A DNA stretch of 39,468 nt, from positions 1 through 39,468 of IMG/VR virus record IMGVR_UViG_3300027714_000045. The stretch is one strand, 5' to 3'. Made by a program: the position numbers and the translations under genes. The notes below the pieces were generated by a model. It saw only the letters and a list, made by a program, of their open reading frames with translations. It had not been told where the DNA came from and searched no databases. The DNA comes from a virus. Every line of letters starts with the position of its first letter. The first letter of the stretch is position 1. This document shows positions 19,401 through 26,003 of the stretch, piece after piece.

Positions 19401-19636
19401 TGGCAACGAATAACGGAAATTTTAAATCAGTTGATTACATAGGTAATACTACATTACCCGCACGTAGAGGCAGAGAGTATCTAATGGTACTAGCGAAAGA
19501 TGCGGCACTAACTATTAGTATTGGTGGTGGTGCTGGTTCAGTACCAGTAAGTGTAGGTGGGTTTTACGAACCACTAATAGCACCGAGTGGTGAACTGGTA
19601 ATCGTAACAACAGGTACGTTTGTAGTAGTATCTTAA
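19400..19636 (+). CDS. Small beta-rich virion-type protein, unknown function
   Basis: I do not recognise the 78-residue product by name. It is Gly/Val/Thr-rich and has the look of a small beta-sandwich. It starts MATNNGNFKSVDYIGNTTLP and contains the glycine run SIGGGAGSVPVSVGG near residues 40-54. No membrane span or catalytic motif is visible. It is translation-coupled to TerS (TAATG) and lies 12 bases upstream of another beta-rich gene, so both may be minor tail or head proteins made late. A capsid decoration or tail-tip role is possible but unsupported. Confidence 0.6.
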   Translation: MATNNGNFKSVDYIGNTTLPARRGREYLMVLAKDAALTISIGGGAGSVPVSVGGFYEPLIAPSGELVIVTTGTFVVVS

Positions 19637-19648
19637 CGAGGATGTAAC

Positions 19649-20860
19649 ATGCCTTATGGTAGAGTAGGAAATAGGAACAAACAAGTAATAGTTACTCAAG
19701 CGAGTGACCTAGCAGGTGTCTTAGACAGTACAACAAGTTACTTCCTAGACGGTATTATAGATATGGGTAGTCAAGCGATTACAGTACCCGCAACAGGGTT
19801 AACCATATCAGGGTACACTTTTGATATATCAGGATTAACATCATCCGTAGATAACTACACGATGTTTGTGTCTGATGGCGGTGGTTCGGGTAACGTATTA
19901 TTCGACAACTTACACATAGAGGTTTCGGGCGTTAGTTCACAAGTATATAACATTGTTAGTAGCAACGGTTTTACTGCTATAGAAGTAGAGAAGGTAAACT
20001 ACAATAACTGTACGTCTCTTGGGACTATGGATAACTACAGGCAGGGACTTGAGACAGGTACGGGACGTTTTGGTGGTAGTCCATCATTGACACTAAAGGG
20101 AATCTGGTTAGGTGGTTTTAGAATAACCACATCAATTACACGTAACATGTCAGACACAACTACTGAGCCGCTGTTCAAAGCTGGTGTAGGGTTGGTCATG
20201 AACTCACGTTTCTTGACAGACATGAATGTTGACTTAGGTACATTACAACCATTTCTGGATTTTAGTCCGACTAACTTCGCTAACCCATCTTCGTTAGAGT
20301 TGGTGAACGTACTACTAACCCGTGATGGTGTTATTAATCCAGCGGATGCAAACATAACACCAAACATAAGTGAAGGAGACTTAGTTTCTGCTTGGTCAGG
20401 TAATCACGGTGTCCACAATACTCTTGTTGGTGGTCAGAGCGATGTAACAGTGGCAGTGGAGACAGGTATACCAGTATTTAATACAGCGGTAAGGTTACTG
20501 GGTACACAAGTCGCAACAGACCTACAACACTTTGATGCACCTGCAAACGGTGAGCTTAGGTTCTTGGGTACGTCGCAAACTGACTACTCAGTTAGCTGGG
20601 ACTTCCTTGTAGATGGTTCACACGGTGGAGAGTATCGACTGGAACTACATCGTAACAGAGGTGGTGTACATACAGTTATATACACACAAACTCATTATAT
20701 ATACAGTCTACAAGGTAGTAGAGACGTTGCGCACTTTTCAGGCGCACGTCACGCACGTATATTACAAGGTGATATAATTTACTGGAAGGTAGCTAACGTA
20801 ATAAATACTTACAACTGTACAGTAGAGGCCGGTTCTAGTTGGGCAATTGAAAACAGGTAA
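19649..20860 (+). CDS. Beta-helix-like structural protein between TerS and TerL
   Basis: The 403-residue protein opens with VIVTQASDLAGVLDSTTSYFLDGIIDMGSQ-type text (residues 13-42) and continues with repeated short beta strands (ITVPATGLTISGYTFDISGL). This looks like a right-handed beta-helix of a kind often seen in marine phage genomes beside packaging genes. The last 130 residues (from about 270) form a separate beta-rich section with LRFLGTSQTDYSVSWDF and a TYNCTVEAGSSWAIENR end, suggesting a jelly-roll or trimeric tip. No signal peptide or catalytic motif is visible. A virion role (secondary spike or decoration) is inferred from the fold impression and late position. A GAGG ribosome site lies 8 bases before the ATG. 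Confidence 0.6.
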   Translation: MPYGRVGNRNKQVIVTQASDLAGVLDSTTSYFLDGIIDMGSQAITVPATGLTISGYTFDISGLTSSVDNYTMFVSDGGGSGNVLFDNLHIEVSGVSSQVYNIVSSNGFTAIEVEKVNYNNCTSLGTMDNYRQGLETGTGRFGGSPSLTLKGIWLGGFRITTSITRNMSDTTTEPLFKAGVGLVMNSRFLTDMNVDLGTLQPFLDFSPTNFANPSSLELVNVLLTRDGVINPADANITPNISEGDLVSAWSGNHGVHNTLVGGQSDVTVAVETGIPVFNTAVRLLGTQVATDLQHFDAPANGELRFLGTSQTDYSVSWDFLVDGSHGGEYRLELHRNRGGVHTVIYTQTHYIYSLQGSRDVAHFSGARHARILQGDIIYWKVANVINTYNCTVEAGSSWAIENR

Positions 20861-20871
20861 GACGAGGTAAT

Positions 20872-22869
20872 ATGGATAAAACACAACTAACCCGCAAGGA
20901 GATGTTGGATGCGATATCAGACGAAGACTTAGACGCACTATTAAGAGCGCGTAGTTCAGAGTTATCCAAGTTATCCGAACCTTTACAGGAGCTAGATGAC
21001 GACGATGATGGCCAATTCGACGACGCAGAGTTTACACGTATATGTGAGGACCGCACACGGTTCTTACGTTTGTCTGATGTTGAGCAAGTAACGGCTCAAC
21101 GTTGGGCAGATGTAGAAGCACTACGTGAACACTACGCACTGTTCGAAGATTTCTTATACGACTGTATGACTGAACTAATGGGATTCCAATGTTCAGAGTT
21201 ACAGATAGATATAGGAAGATTCCTACAGTCAGACGTCAAGTACGGGATGATTCAGGCACAACGTTCTCAAGCAAAATCAACAATCGTGGCTATGTTCGCT
21301 GTATGGCAACTAATACATGATTGTAAGCATAGAGTTCTAATTGTATCAGCTGGTAGTGAAGTTGCTGCCGAGATTGCAAACTGGGTAATCCAGATAATTA
21401 TGAACTGGGATATACTTGAGTGTATACGCCCTGACAGGCAACATGGCGATAGAGCTTCATCCAAAGCATTCGACATTAACTGGCAACTAAAAGGGCCGGA
21501 GAAATCGCCCTCAGTGGCTTGTATCGGCATAACTGCAAACATGCAGGGTCGTCGTGCAGATTTACTAATACCCGATGATATCGAATCATCAAAGAATGGT
21601 ACGACTGAAATACAGCGTGCTGCCCTCGAACATCTGTCAAAGGATTTTACATCTATATGTCAGAAAGGTCGTATCATGTATCTTGGTACGCCTCAGACTG
21701 TGGATAGTATTTATAAGAACCTACCTGACCGTGGTTACACGATTAGAGTATGGACTGGCCGATATCCAACAGAGGATGAAGCTAAAACTTACGGAGAGAC
21801 ACTAGCACCGTACTTACTAGGAAAGATGGACAATGACCCTACTTTACGAGTTGGTGGCGGTCTGGATGGCTCACGGGGCAAACCTACTGACCCTGTACTC
21901 TTAGGAGAAGAAGCTCTATGTAAGAAAGAGTTAGACCAAGGCCCAGCATATTTCAACCTACAGCACATGCTGAACACTGAATTATCTGATGCCCTGAGAC
22001 ACCCACTTAAAACCAAGAACCTTATCGTGATGAATTTCCCTCTCGATAAATCATCTGGTGAAATTACATGGATGCCAAGCCCAGAGAATCAAATAGTAGT
22101 AACTGGCTTTAAGACCAAACCTCGCCTCTATAGGCCATTCACAGTGTCCAAACAAGTATATGAATACGAAGGTAAGCATATGTACGTGGATACCGCTGGT
22201 GGTGGTAAGAATGGCGATGAAACGGTAGCAGCCGTGACGTACTTCCTACATGGTTACGTATTCCTAGCCGAGATATTAAAACTCGCTGGTGGATATGGTG
22301 ACACACAGTATGAAGCACTATCACGATTAGCATTAAAGCATGGTGTTAACTCAATTGATGTTGAGAAGAACTTCGGCTTCGGAGCATTCGCTCACGCATG
22401 GCGACCAATCCTACAGCGCGAGTACAAATCGGCTGGTATGGAAATGTGTCCACGTGTAGAAGACGTATGGGAATCTGGACAGAAAGAGTTACGTATAATT
22501 GATGTATTAGAGCCAATCATGGCTAGGCACAAGTTAATCGTACATGAAGACATAATTCAGTATGACTTAGACAGTGTTAAGAAATATCCAATTGACCAAC
22601 AAGAAACATACAAGTTCTTCCACCAAGTAGCTAAGATAAGCCGCGAACGAGGTTCACTGATACATGATGACAGCATTGATGCTGTAGCAGGTAGTGTACG
22701 TCGCTGGGTAGATAGGATATCCGTAGATGAAAAAGTCCGTATGGACCAGAAAGACACAGACGAGAACCTAGACTTCTTTGCCGAATGGGGCGCAGACATA
22801 GGCTTTCAATCAAACCAGTTAGGTAACATGTCAAATAGACTGTCCAACCAAAATAAGAGAAAGAGATAA
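20872..22869 (+). CDS. Terminase large subunit (TerL, T7 gp19-like)
   Basis: This is the 665-residue packaging motor and nuclease (T7 gp19: 586). The ATPase part has a variant Walker A, AQRSQAKST, with Lys135, and a Walker B, DLLIPDD, with Asp235 and Asp236. A coupling-type segment, RIMYLGTPQ, follows near residue 270. The C-terminal RNase H-like nuclease has MYVDTAGGGKNGDE with Asp440, a SIDVEKNFGFGAF strand, and HDDSIDAVAGSV with Asp599/Asp600/Asp603. The first 80 residues are acidic, with a D-D-D-D-D-G run, and longer than in T7. The start has GAGG 6 bases upstream. TerL cuts concatemers and pumps DNA through the portal, which is outside the window. Confidence 0.92.
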   Translation: MDKTQLTRKEMLDAISDEDLDALLRARSSELSKLSEPLQELDDDDDGQFDDAEFTRICEDRTRFLRLSDVEQVTAQRWADVEALREHYALFEDFLYDCMTELMGFQCSELQIDIGRFLQSDVKYGMIQAQRSQAKSTIVAMFAVWQLIHDCKHRVLIVSAGSEVAAEIANWVIQIIMNWDILECIRPDRQHGDRASSKAFDINWQLKGPEKSPSVACIGITANMQGRRADLLIPDDIESSKNGTTEIQRAALEHLSKDFTSICQKGRIMYLGTPQTVDSIYKNLPDRGYTIRVWTGRYPTEDEAKTYGETLAPYLLGKMDNDPTLRVGGGLDGSRGKPTDPVLLGEEALCKKELDQGPAYFNLQHMLNTELSDALRHPLKTKNLIVMNFPLDKSSGEITWMPSPENQIVVTGFKTKPRLYRPFTVSKQVYEYEGKHMYVDTAGGGKNGDETVAAVTYFLHGYVFLAEILKLAGGYGDTQYEALSRLALKHGVNSIDVEKNFGFGAFAHAWRPILQREYKSAGMEMCPRVEDVWESGQKELRIIDVLEPIMARHKLIVHEDIIQYDLDSVKKYPIDQQETYKFFHQVAKISRERGSLIHDDSIDAVAGSVRRWVDRISVDEKVRMDQKDTDENLDFFAEWGADIGFQSNQLGNMSNRLSNQNKRKR

Positions 22870-23273
22870 TGAATAAAACAGTACGCTTAGATATACGTGA
22901 TTTACCGCGTGACCCTGACCATTGTCAAGGCCAACTACGAACCGAGCTAATCAAAATGGCTAATTACGTTCGTAAGTTTCCAAAGAAGGCTGACCCATTA
23001 GTTGATGTACTTGAGTTCGTAATGAACCACATCAACAAAAACATCGCTATTGAAGCAGGTATTGAAGACGCGATTGAAGATAAAGAACTTAGTGTAGCGG
23101 AACAACTGGAAGCATTAGCCGAAGGTATCCCCAAGTTAAGCAAGAAGTCTGACGTAGTAGAACAAGCAGCTAAGGTTGGTTTAGAGTTAGACGTAGAAAG
23201 TACACGTGATGAATTAAACGCATCATTAGAAGCAAAATACATCGAATTAATCAAAATACAGGAAGGTAAGTAA
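22869..23273 (+). CDS. Unknown helical protein downstream of TerL
   Basis: I do not recognise the 134-residue product. It is soluble and mostly helical, with a Lys/Arg-rich first third (RTELIKMANYVRKFPKKADP) and an acidic, leucine-rich remainder that may form a helical hairpin (residues 55-130). Its ATG overlaps the TerL stop (TAATG), and the next gene starts 2 bases after its stop, so it is expressed with the late packaging genes. A virion-assembly or accessory packaging role is only a positional guess. Confidence 0.6.
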   Translation: MNKTVRLDIRDLPRDPDHCQGQLRTELIKMANYVRKFPKKADPLVDVLEFVMNHINKNIAIEAGIEDAIEDKELSVAEQLEALAEGIPKLSKKSDVVEQAAKVGLELDVESTRDELNASLEAKYIELIKIQEGK

Positions 23274-23275
23274 TC

Positions 23276-23617
23276 ATGGCAAACACACTAGGTATCACAG
23301 AAGTAACAGTACTACAATTACCAAACGCACTTAACGCAGTTAACTTACGTGCAGCACGACCAGATGCAATGAGCCAAGGTGGTCCACTTGTCGTTCGAGT
23401 AACTGACCATGCAGACAATGATGCTGCTGAGACTGGTACAGATACAGACAAGATGGCTATCTTTGTATCTAGCCAATTTGGTCAGCCTTGGAAGAAGGAC
23501 ACAGGTCTAGTACATAAGGTACACAGTTCAGTCGCAGGTTCTAATGCGTCTGTACCAGTAGCTTGTGCAACCGACGCAACAGTAATCTTTCCAGACTACG
23601 ATTACTCAACGTTCTAA
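23276..23617 (+). CDS. Unknown small protein, possible virion decoration
   Basis: I do not recognise this 113-residue protein. It is Ala/Val/Thr/Asp-rich, without Trp apart from one, and contains GGPLVVRVTDHADND (residues about 38-52) and KMAIFVSSQFGQPW. It ends in VIFPDYDYSTF. The composition and the short strand pattern suggest a small beta protein such as a decoration or head-fibre protein, but no family match is visible by eye. It has an AGGAAGGTAAG-type ribosome site that overlaps the end of the gene before it. It is followed at once by a strong hairpin (23621-23651), so its message end may be stabilised, which would suit a protein made in quantity. Confidence 0.6.
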   Translation: MANTLGITEVTVLQLPNALNAVNLRAARPDAMSQGGPLVVRVTDHADNDAAETGTDTDKMAIFVSSQFGQPWKKDTGLVHKVHSSVAGSNASVPVACATDATVIFPDYDYSTF

Positions 23618-23620
23618 TAA

Positions 23621-23651
23621 GATAAGGCACTTTAGCAATAGAGTGCCTATC
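23621..23651 (+). other. Junction hairpin with GCAA tetraloop
   Basis: AGGCACTTTA (23625-23634) pairs with TAGAGTGCCT (23639-23648), including one G-U pair, and is closed by the GNRA tetraloop GCAA. GAT and ATC add three outer pairs across a bulged A624. No U-tract follows. It resembles the hairpin at 18745 in sequence as well as in form and lies 3 bases after a stop codon. Confidence 0.6.
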
Positions 23652-23669
23652 ACTAACTAGAAGAATAAC

Positions 23670-24191
23670 ATGACACCAGAACAATTTGCAGCATATATAG
23701 CACCAAGTGAAATAGTACAACCAAACAACCCACGTTTCGAGAGAGAGATGTTAATCAAGTATGGTAAGAACATTGTACCTAAGACATACAGTAAGGAAGT
23801 TAAAGATAAACGTGAAGCAACCAGAATGGCACGCGGCCACGGTAAGCTAGTTAATCAAGTAAACAACTTAGTGTTCGGTAAAGTACTAACTGCTGATTGT
23901 AATGATGTTATTAAAGGTGTTATCCGGTCAATGGAGACTGCATCCACACACAACGGCTCTAAGGTACTCAGTTCGGTTATAGTTCATATGCTGAATGCGT
24001 ATCCAATATTACATTCAAAGCTCTTAGAGTGGGACTACGCTTACTCTACCTCACAAGCTAAGGTTTATATGCAAGCTCTGGACTCATGTGTACTATTCCT
24101 TGGTCGTATGGACCTTGAAGATGTGGATACTGACGATGGTTGGGATGATGTTGAGGACTGGGATGATGAAACCTTAGCTCATATGGACTAA
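23670..24191 (+). CDS. Unknown protein with acidic C-terminus, last late gene
   Basis: I do not recognise this 173-residue product. The first half is basic (KTYSKEVKDKREATRMARGHGK, residues about 36-57). The middle is helical, and the last 25 residues are a very acidic tail rich in Asp and Trp (DLEDVDTDDGWDDVEDWDD). A basic domain with an acidic tail may suggest nucleic-acid contact or DNA mimicry, but this is inference. It is the last gene before the 426-base non-coding gap, so in a T7-like map it would lie at the right end of the chromosome. A GAAGAATAAC spacer with a weak AGAAG ribosome site precedes the ATG. Confidence 0.6.
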   Translation: MTPEQFAAYIAPSEIVQPNNPRFEREMLIKYGKNIVPKTYSKEVKDKREATRMARGHGKLVNQVNNLVFGKVLTADCNDVIKGVIRSMETASTHNGSKVLSSVIVHMLNAYPILHSKLLEWDYAYSTSQAKVYMQALDSCVLFLGRMDLEDVDTDDGWDDVEDWDDETLAHMD

Positions 24192-24364
24192 AGTACCCTA
24201 AATAAACTCTATATAAATCAACTACATAAAAAGCTCCCTATAATATAGGAGTGTGTGTATCCTTACGGTACAAAAACATAAAGTAGTCCTAAAGACGTAC
24301 GTTAGATGCACTCAACTGTGGTGAACATTGACAACTATCAATGATGCTATCAACTAATCATCAA

Positions 24365-24393
24365 TTCACTATTTTGTAAAATCAAATTATTAT
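24365..24393 (+). promoter_or_regulatory. Candidate host sigma-70 promoter for the early region
   Basis: TTCACT at 24365-24370 (4 of 6 to TTGACA) and TATTAT at 24388-24393 (5 of 6 to TATAAT) are separated by 17 bases. It lies upstream of the first early gene, but a terminator follows 35-57 bases downstream, so either that terminator is leaky or the main early promoter lies elsewhere. TTGACA at 24328 has no good -10 at the right distance. Confidence 0.35.
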
Positions 24394-24427
24394 ACGAGGT
24401 GGTACTCCGTCATGGTGTCGTTTAGGA

Positions 24428-24450
24428 GATTCCCCCTTCGGGGTCTTTTT
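24428..24450 (+). terminator. Intrinsic terminator in the late/early gap
   Basis: CCCC (24432-24435) pairs with GGGG (24440-24443) around CTTC, with outer GA/TC pairing across a mismatch, followed by TTTTT at 24446-24450. The stem is short but GC-only. It would stop late transcription reading through the joined ends, or attenuate early transcription. Confidence 0.6.
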
Positions 24451-24575
24451 AAAAGCATAGGCTCACTTCGTTCGCGTTTTTGTCTTATTTGTGTAAGTTG
24501 TGAACATCATATATAGCTTACATACAGTACACGTGGGTAAGCGGGGAGATATGTCTCTTTTGCATCCACATGTAC

Positions 24576-24599
24576 ATCAATCAATTCATCAATCAACTC
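24576..24599 (+). repeat. 12-base tandem repeat, two copies
   Basis: ATCAATCAATTC is followed directly by ATCAATCAACTC, with one mismatch, 19 bases before the first early start codon. The related word ATCAAT occurs again near 24337 and 24359. It could be a terminal-repeat element or a protein site; two copies are not enough to call an iteron. Confidence 0.5.
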
Positions 24600-24617
24600 A
24601 CATCATAGGTATACATC

Positions 24618-25169
24618 ATGGCTTACATCAACATCGACAACATCACTCCTTCTACTCCTGTTACATTCAATCAGTACTATACATTGCTATGTAATGCTGA
24701 CTGGTTCTACAGCTTTAGTGATTCATCCAGTGCCTATTGGTTAGGTACGAGTCGTGAAGGCATACTTAACGGTATAGCATCACGTACTGATTTCGCAGCG
24801 TATATGTTCTCACACTTTTGTGGGTTACGTAGCGATGCGATTGATTGCTTACCAACTACACAGCTTACTCTTGTTGAACTCAAGGCTAAGTGGGATGCAA
24901 TGGCTGTTGTATCACCAACACTATCTAGTAAGCAACCTGCTCATGATGTTGAGCATTATGAGTCTATCAAGGTTGTTGTTGGTAGTAAGGTTCGTTACAA
25001 TGGCGTACCAATGTTTGTAGGTGCTGAGTTTACTGTTGAGTCTATCAATGGTACTGAGGCTGTCATAACAGTTCCGTACACAACATCAAGTCGTAACAGT
25101 AACGCACACACCGTCACAAAGCGGTACACAGCGTTAGTATCTTCATTAACTTTAGTTCAAGGAGTATAG
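24618..25169 (+). CDS. First early protein, unknown
   Basis: I do not recognise this 183-residue protein. The first half is aromatic-rich (FNQYYTLLCNADWFYSFSDSSSAYWLG, residues about 17-43), giving a small globular helical domain. The second half, from about residue 112, is beta-rich with SIKVVVGSKVRYNGVPMFVGAEFTVESI and looks like an SH3-like or KOW-type barrel. As the first gene after the presumed left end, it is a candidate host-takeover or anti-restriction factor, like T7 gene 0.3, but this is only positional. AGG lies 9 bases before ATG. It is 1 base apart from the next gene. Confidence 0.7.
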   Translation: MAYINIDNITPSTPVTFNQYYTLLCNADWFYSFSDSSSAYWLGTSREGILNGIASRTDFAAYMFSHFCGLRSDAIDCLPTTQLTLVELKAKWDAMAVVSPTLSSKQPAHDVEHYESIKVVVGSKVRYNGVPMFVGAEFTVESINGTEAVITVPYTTSSRNSNAHTVTKRYTALVSSLTLVQGV

Positions 25170-25170
25170 T

Positions 25171-25368
25171 ATGAAAGTTGTTAGAACGTGCCCGTATTTG
25201 GGCACAGTAAATAGTATGGAGATAGCTGTAACAAACATGGCTATCACCGAGTGGTATCTAAGTGGTACTGATATACATCATCACTTTCCTCACCTAACAG
25301 AAGGTGAGTGTGAGTTTATTAGGTCAGGTGACCGCCAAGTAGCGGATGGTGAGGCAATGTATGAGTAA
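25171..25368 (+). CDS. Small early protein with conserved LTEGECEFIRSG motif
   Basis: This 65-residue protein contains the arrangement ITEWYLSGTDIHHHFPHLTEGECEFIRSG (residues about 26-54). It is the same pattern as many small phage proteins, where a hydrophobic helix, a P-H-L, and an E-x-E/R-F-I/L-x-S/T-G end occur together. The function of that family is unknown to me. Its last 12 residues (D-R-Q-V-A-D-G-E-A-M-Y-E) recur within the next protein. A strong AAGGAGT ribosome site precedes ATG. The end overlaps the next start by 8 bases (ATGAGTAA). Confidence 0.75.
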   Translation: MKVVRTCPYLGTVNSMEIAVTNMAITEWYLSGTDIHHHFPHLTEGECEFIRSGDRQVADGEAMYE

Positions 25369-25843
25369 GTTTCTAATGAATGGTGTTATAATGACACCAC
25401 TACAACAAATGTTCGTAACACGTTGTTACGCAGCTAATATGGTCAACACTGGTATCACTGACCAAACCAAAGAATACACTCAGCACTTAGTTGATATATG
25501 TTCTGAGTTAATCAGAGATGGTTTGATTGACTTCTCTATGTCATGTGAAAAGGACAGCTTCTTCGCCAACATGGACTTAGAATACATGGATGATGCTGCT
25601 TGTGAAGATGCTTATATTGATAGTGTCTTAACAATCAAGGAGTTCTTAGCAGTACGCGCCTTTGACCATCAAGCAGCAGATGGACAGGCAATGTATGACT
25701 TGTCCATTAACGAGTCACCAAATGATGTGTGGGCTGAGGAAATGGAGCAAGATGCTCTACTCAACCAGTACTGCCACGAACAACAAGAACCGGACAGTGT
25801 ACGTGCTGTCTGTCGTCCATTCAATGTAGGGTATAAGTCATGA
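25361..25843 (+). CDS. Early acidic protein, unknown
   Basis: The product is 160 residues from ATG 25361. The frame is open from ATG 25346, but I prefer 25361 because GAGG lies 7 bases before it. It is helical, acidic and Met/Cys-rich, with no membrane span. Residues about 102-113 (D-H-Q-A-A-D-G-Q-A-M-Y-D) repeat the C-terminal motif of the preceding 65-residue protein, so part of the two genes probably arose by duplication or both bind the same target. I do not recognise a function. It overlaps both neighbours (8 bases upstream, ATGA downstream). Confidence 0.7.
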   Translation: MSKFLMNGVIMTPLQQMFVTRCYAANMVNTGITDQTKEYTQHLVDICSELIRDGLIDFSMSCEKDSFFANMDLEYMDDAACEDAYIDSVLTIKEFLAVRAFDHQAADGQAMYDLSINESPNDVWAEEMEQDALLNQYCHEQQEPDSVRAVCRPFNVGYKS

Positions 25844-25941
25844 AGAGTTTAATCAAGTGGTTAGTTAAGTGTTATAATGATTCAGCAGTTGGTACTGTTG
25901 AGGGTTATAACTCAATAACCGAACGTAATACAGACCTGTAA
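25840..25941 (+). CDS. 33-residue early peptide
   Basis: ATG at 25840 overlaps the upstream stop (ATGA) and the frame stops at 25939-25941. The peptide begins MKSLIKWLVKCYND, a short amphipathic helix, and ends polar. No function is recognisable. Coupled start and a proper start codon support expression, but at this length a chance frame is possible. It is followed after 15 bases by the long hairpin in front of the RNA polymerase gene. Confidence 0.45.
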   Translation: MKSLIKWLVKCYNDSAVGTVEGYNSITERNTDL

Positions 25942-25956
25942 CAATTGCACTGTTTA

Positions 25957-25987
25957 AGGGTCGTGACTTCTAAGCAGTCGCGGCTCT
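25957..25987 (+). other. 12-bp hairpin upstream of the RNA polymerase gene
   Basis: Bases 25957-25968 pair with 25976-25987 without a mismatch (12 pairs, of which G959-U985, U961-G983 and U964-G980 are wobble) around the 7-base loop TCTAAGC. No U-tract follows. Placement just before gene 1 is the same as the T7 RNase III site before its RNA polymerase gene, so a cleavage site that matures the polymerase mRNA is the simplest reading. Confidence 0.65.
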
Positions 25988-26003
25988 CGCCTTACATAAT
26001 TTA

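Larger units (their letters stand above)
24192..24617 (+). other. 426-base non-coding gap between late and early genes, probable chromosome end region
   Basis: No convincing gene lies here. Visible elements are an imperfect hairpin at 24233-24251 that would work as a terminator for the opposite strand (preceded by AAAAAG), a host-type promoter at 24365-24393, a forward terminator at 24428-24450, a TGTAAG/CTTACA pair enclosing about 19 bases around 24495-24525, a weak GAGA-TATG-TCTC hairpin with TTTT near 24546, and a 12-base tandem repeat at 24576-24599. T7-like genomes are linear, with terminal repeats between the last late gene and the first early gene, and this is that junction. Exact ends cannot be seen. 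Confidence 0.6.

Noticed and set aside
24239-24244. TATAAT as an early promoter
   Set aside because: No -35-like hexamer at the right distance, and it lies within the arms of a hairpin.
24287-24293. CCTAAAG, the unit of the T7 terminal-repeat arrays
   Set aside because: Only one copy is present, so this is probably chance.
24412-24516. 34-codon frame from ATG 24412
   Set aside because: It contains the terminator hairpin and U-run and has no properly spaced ribosome site.
24500-24694. Frame of 64 codons in the late/early gap
   Set aside because: It needs a GTG start, runs over the tandem repeat and into the next gene in another frame, and its His/Ser/Ile composition is not protein-like.
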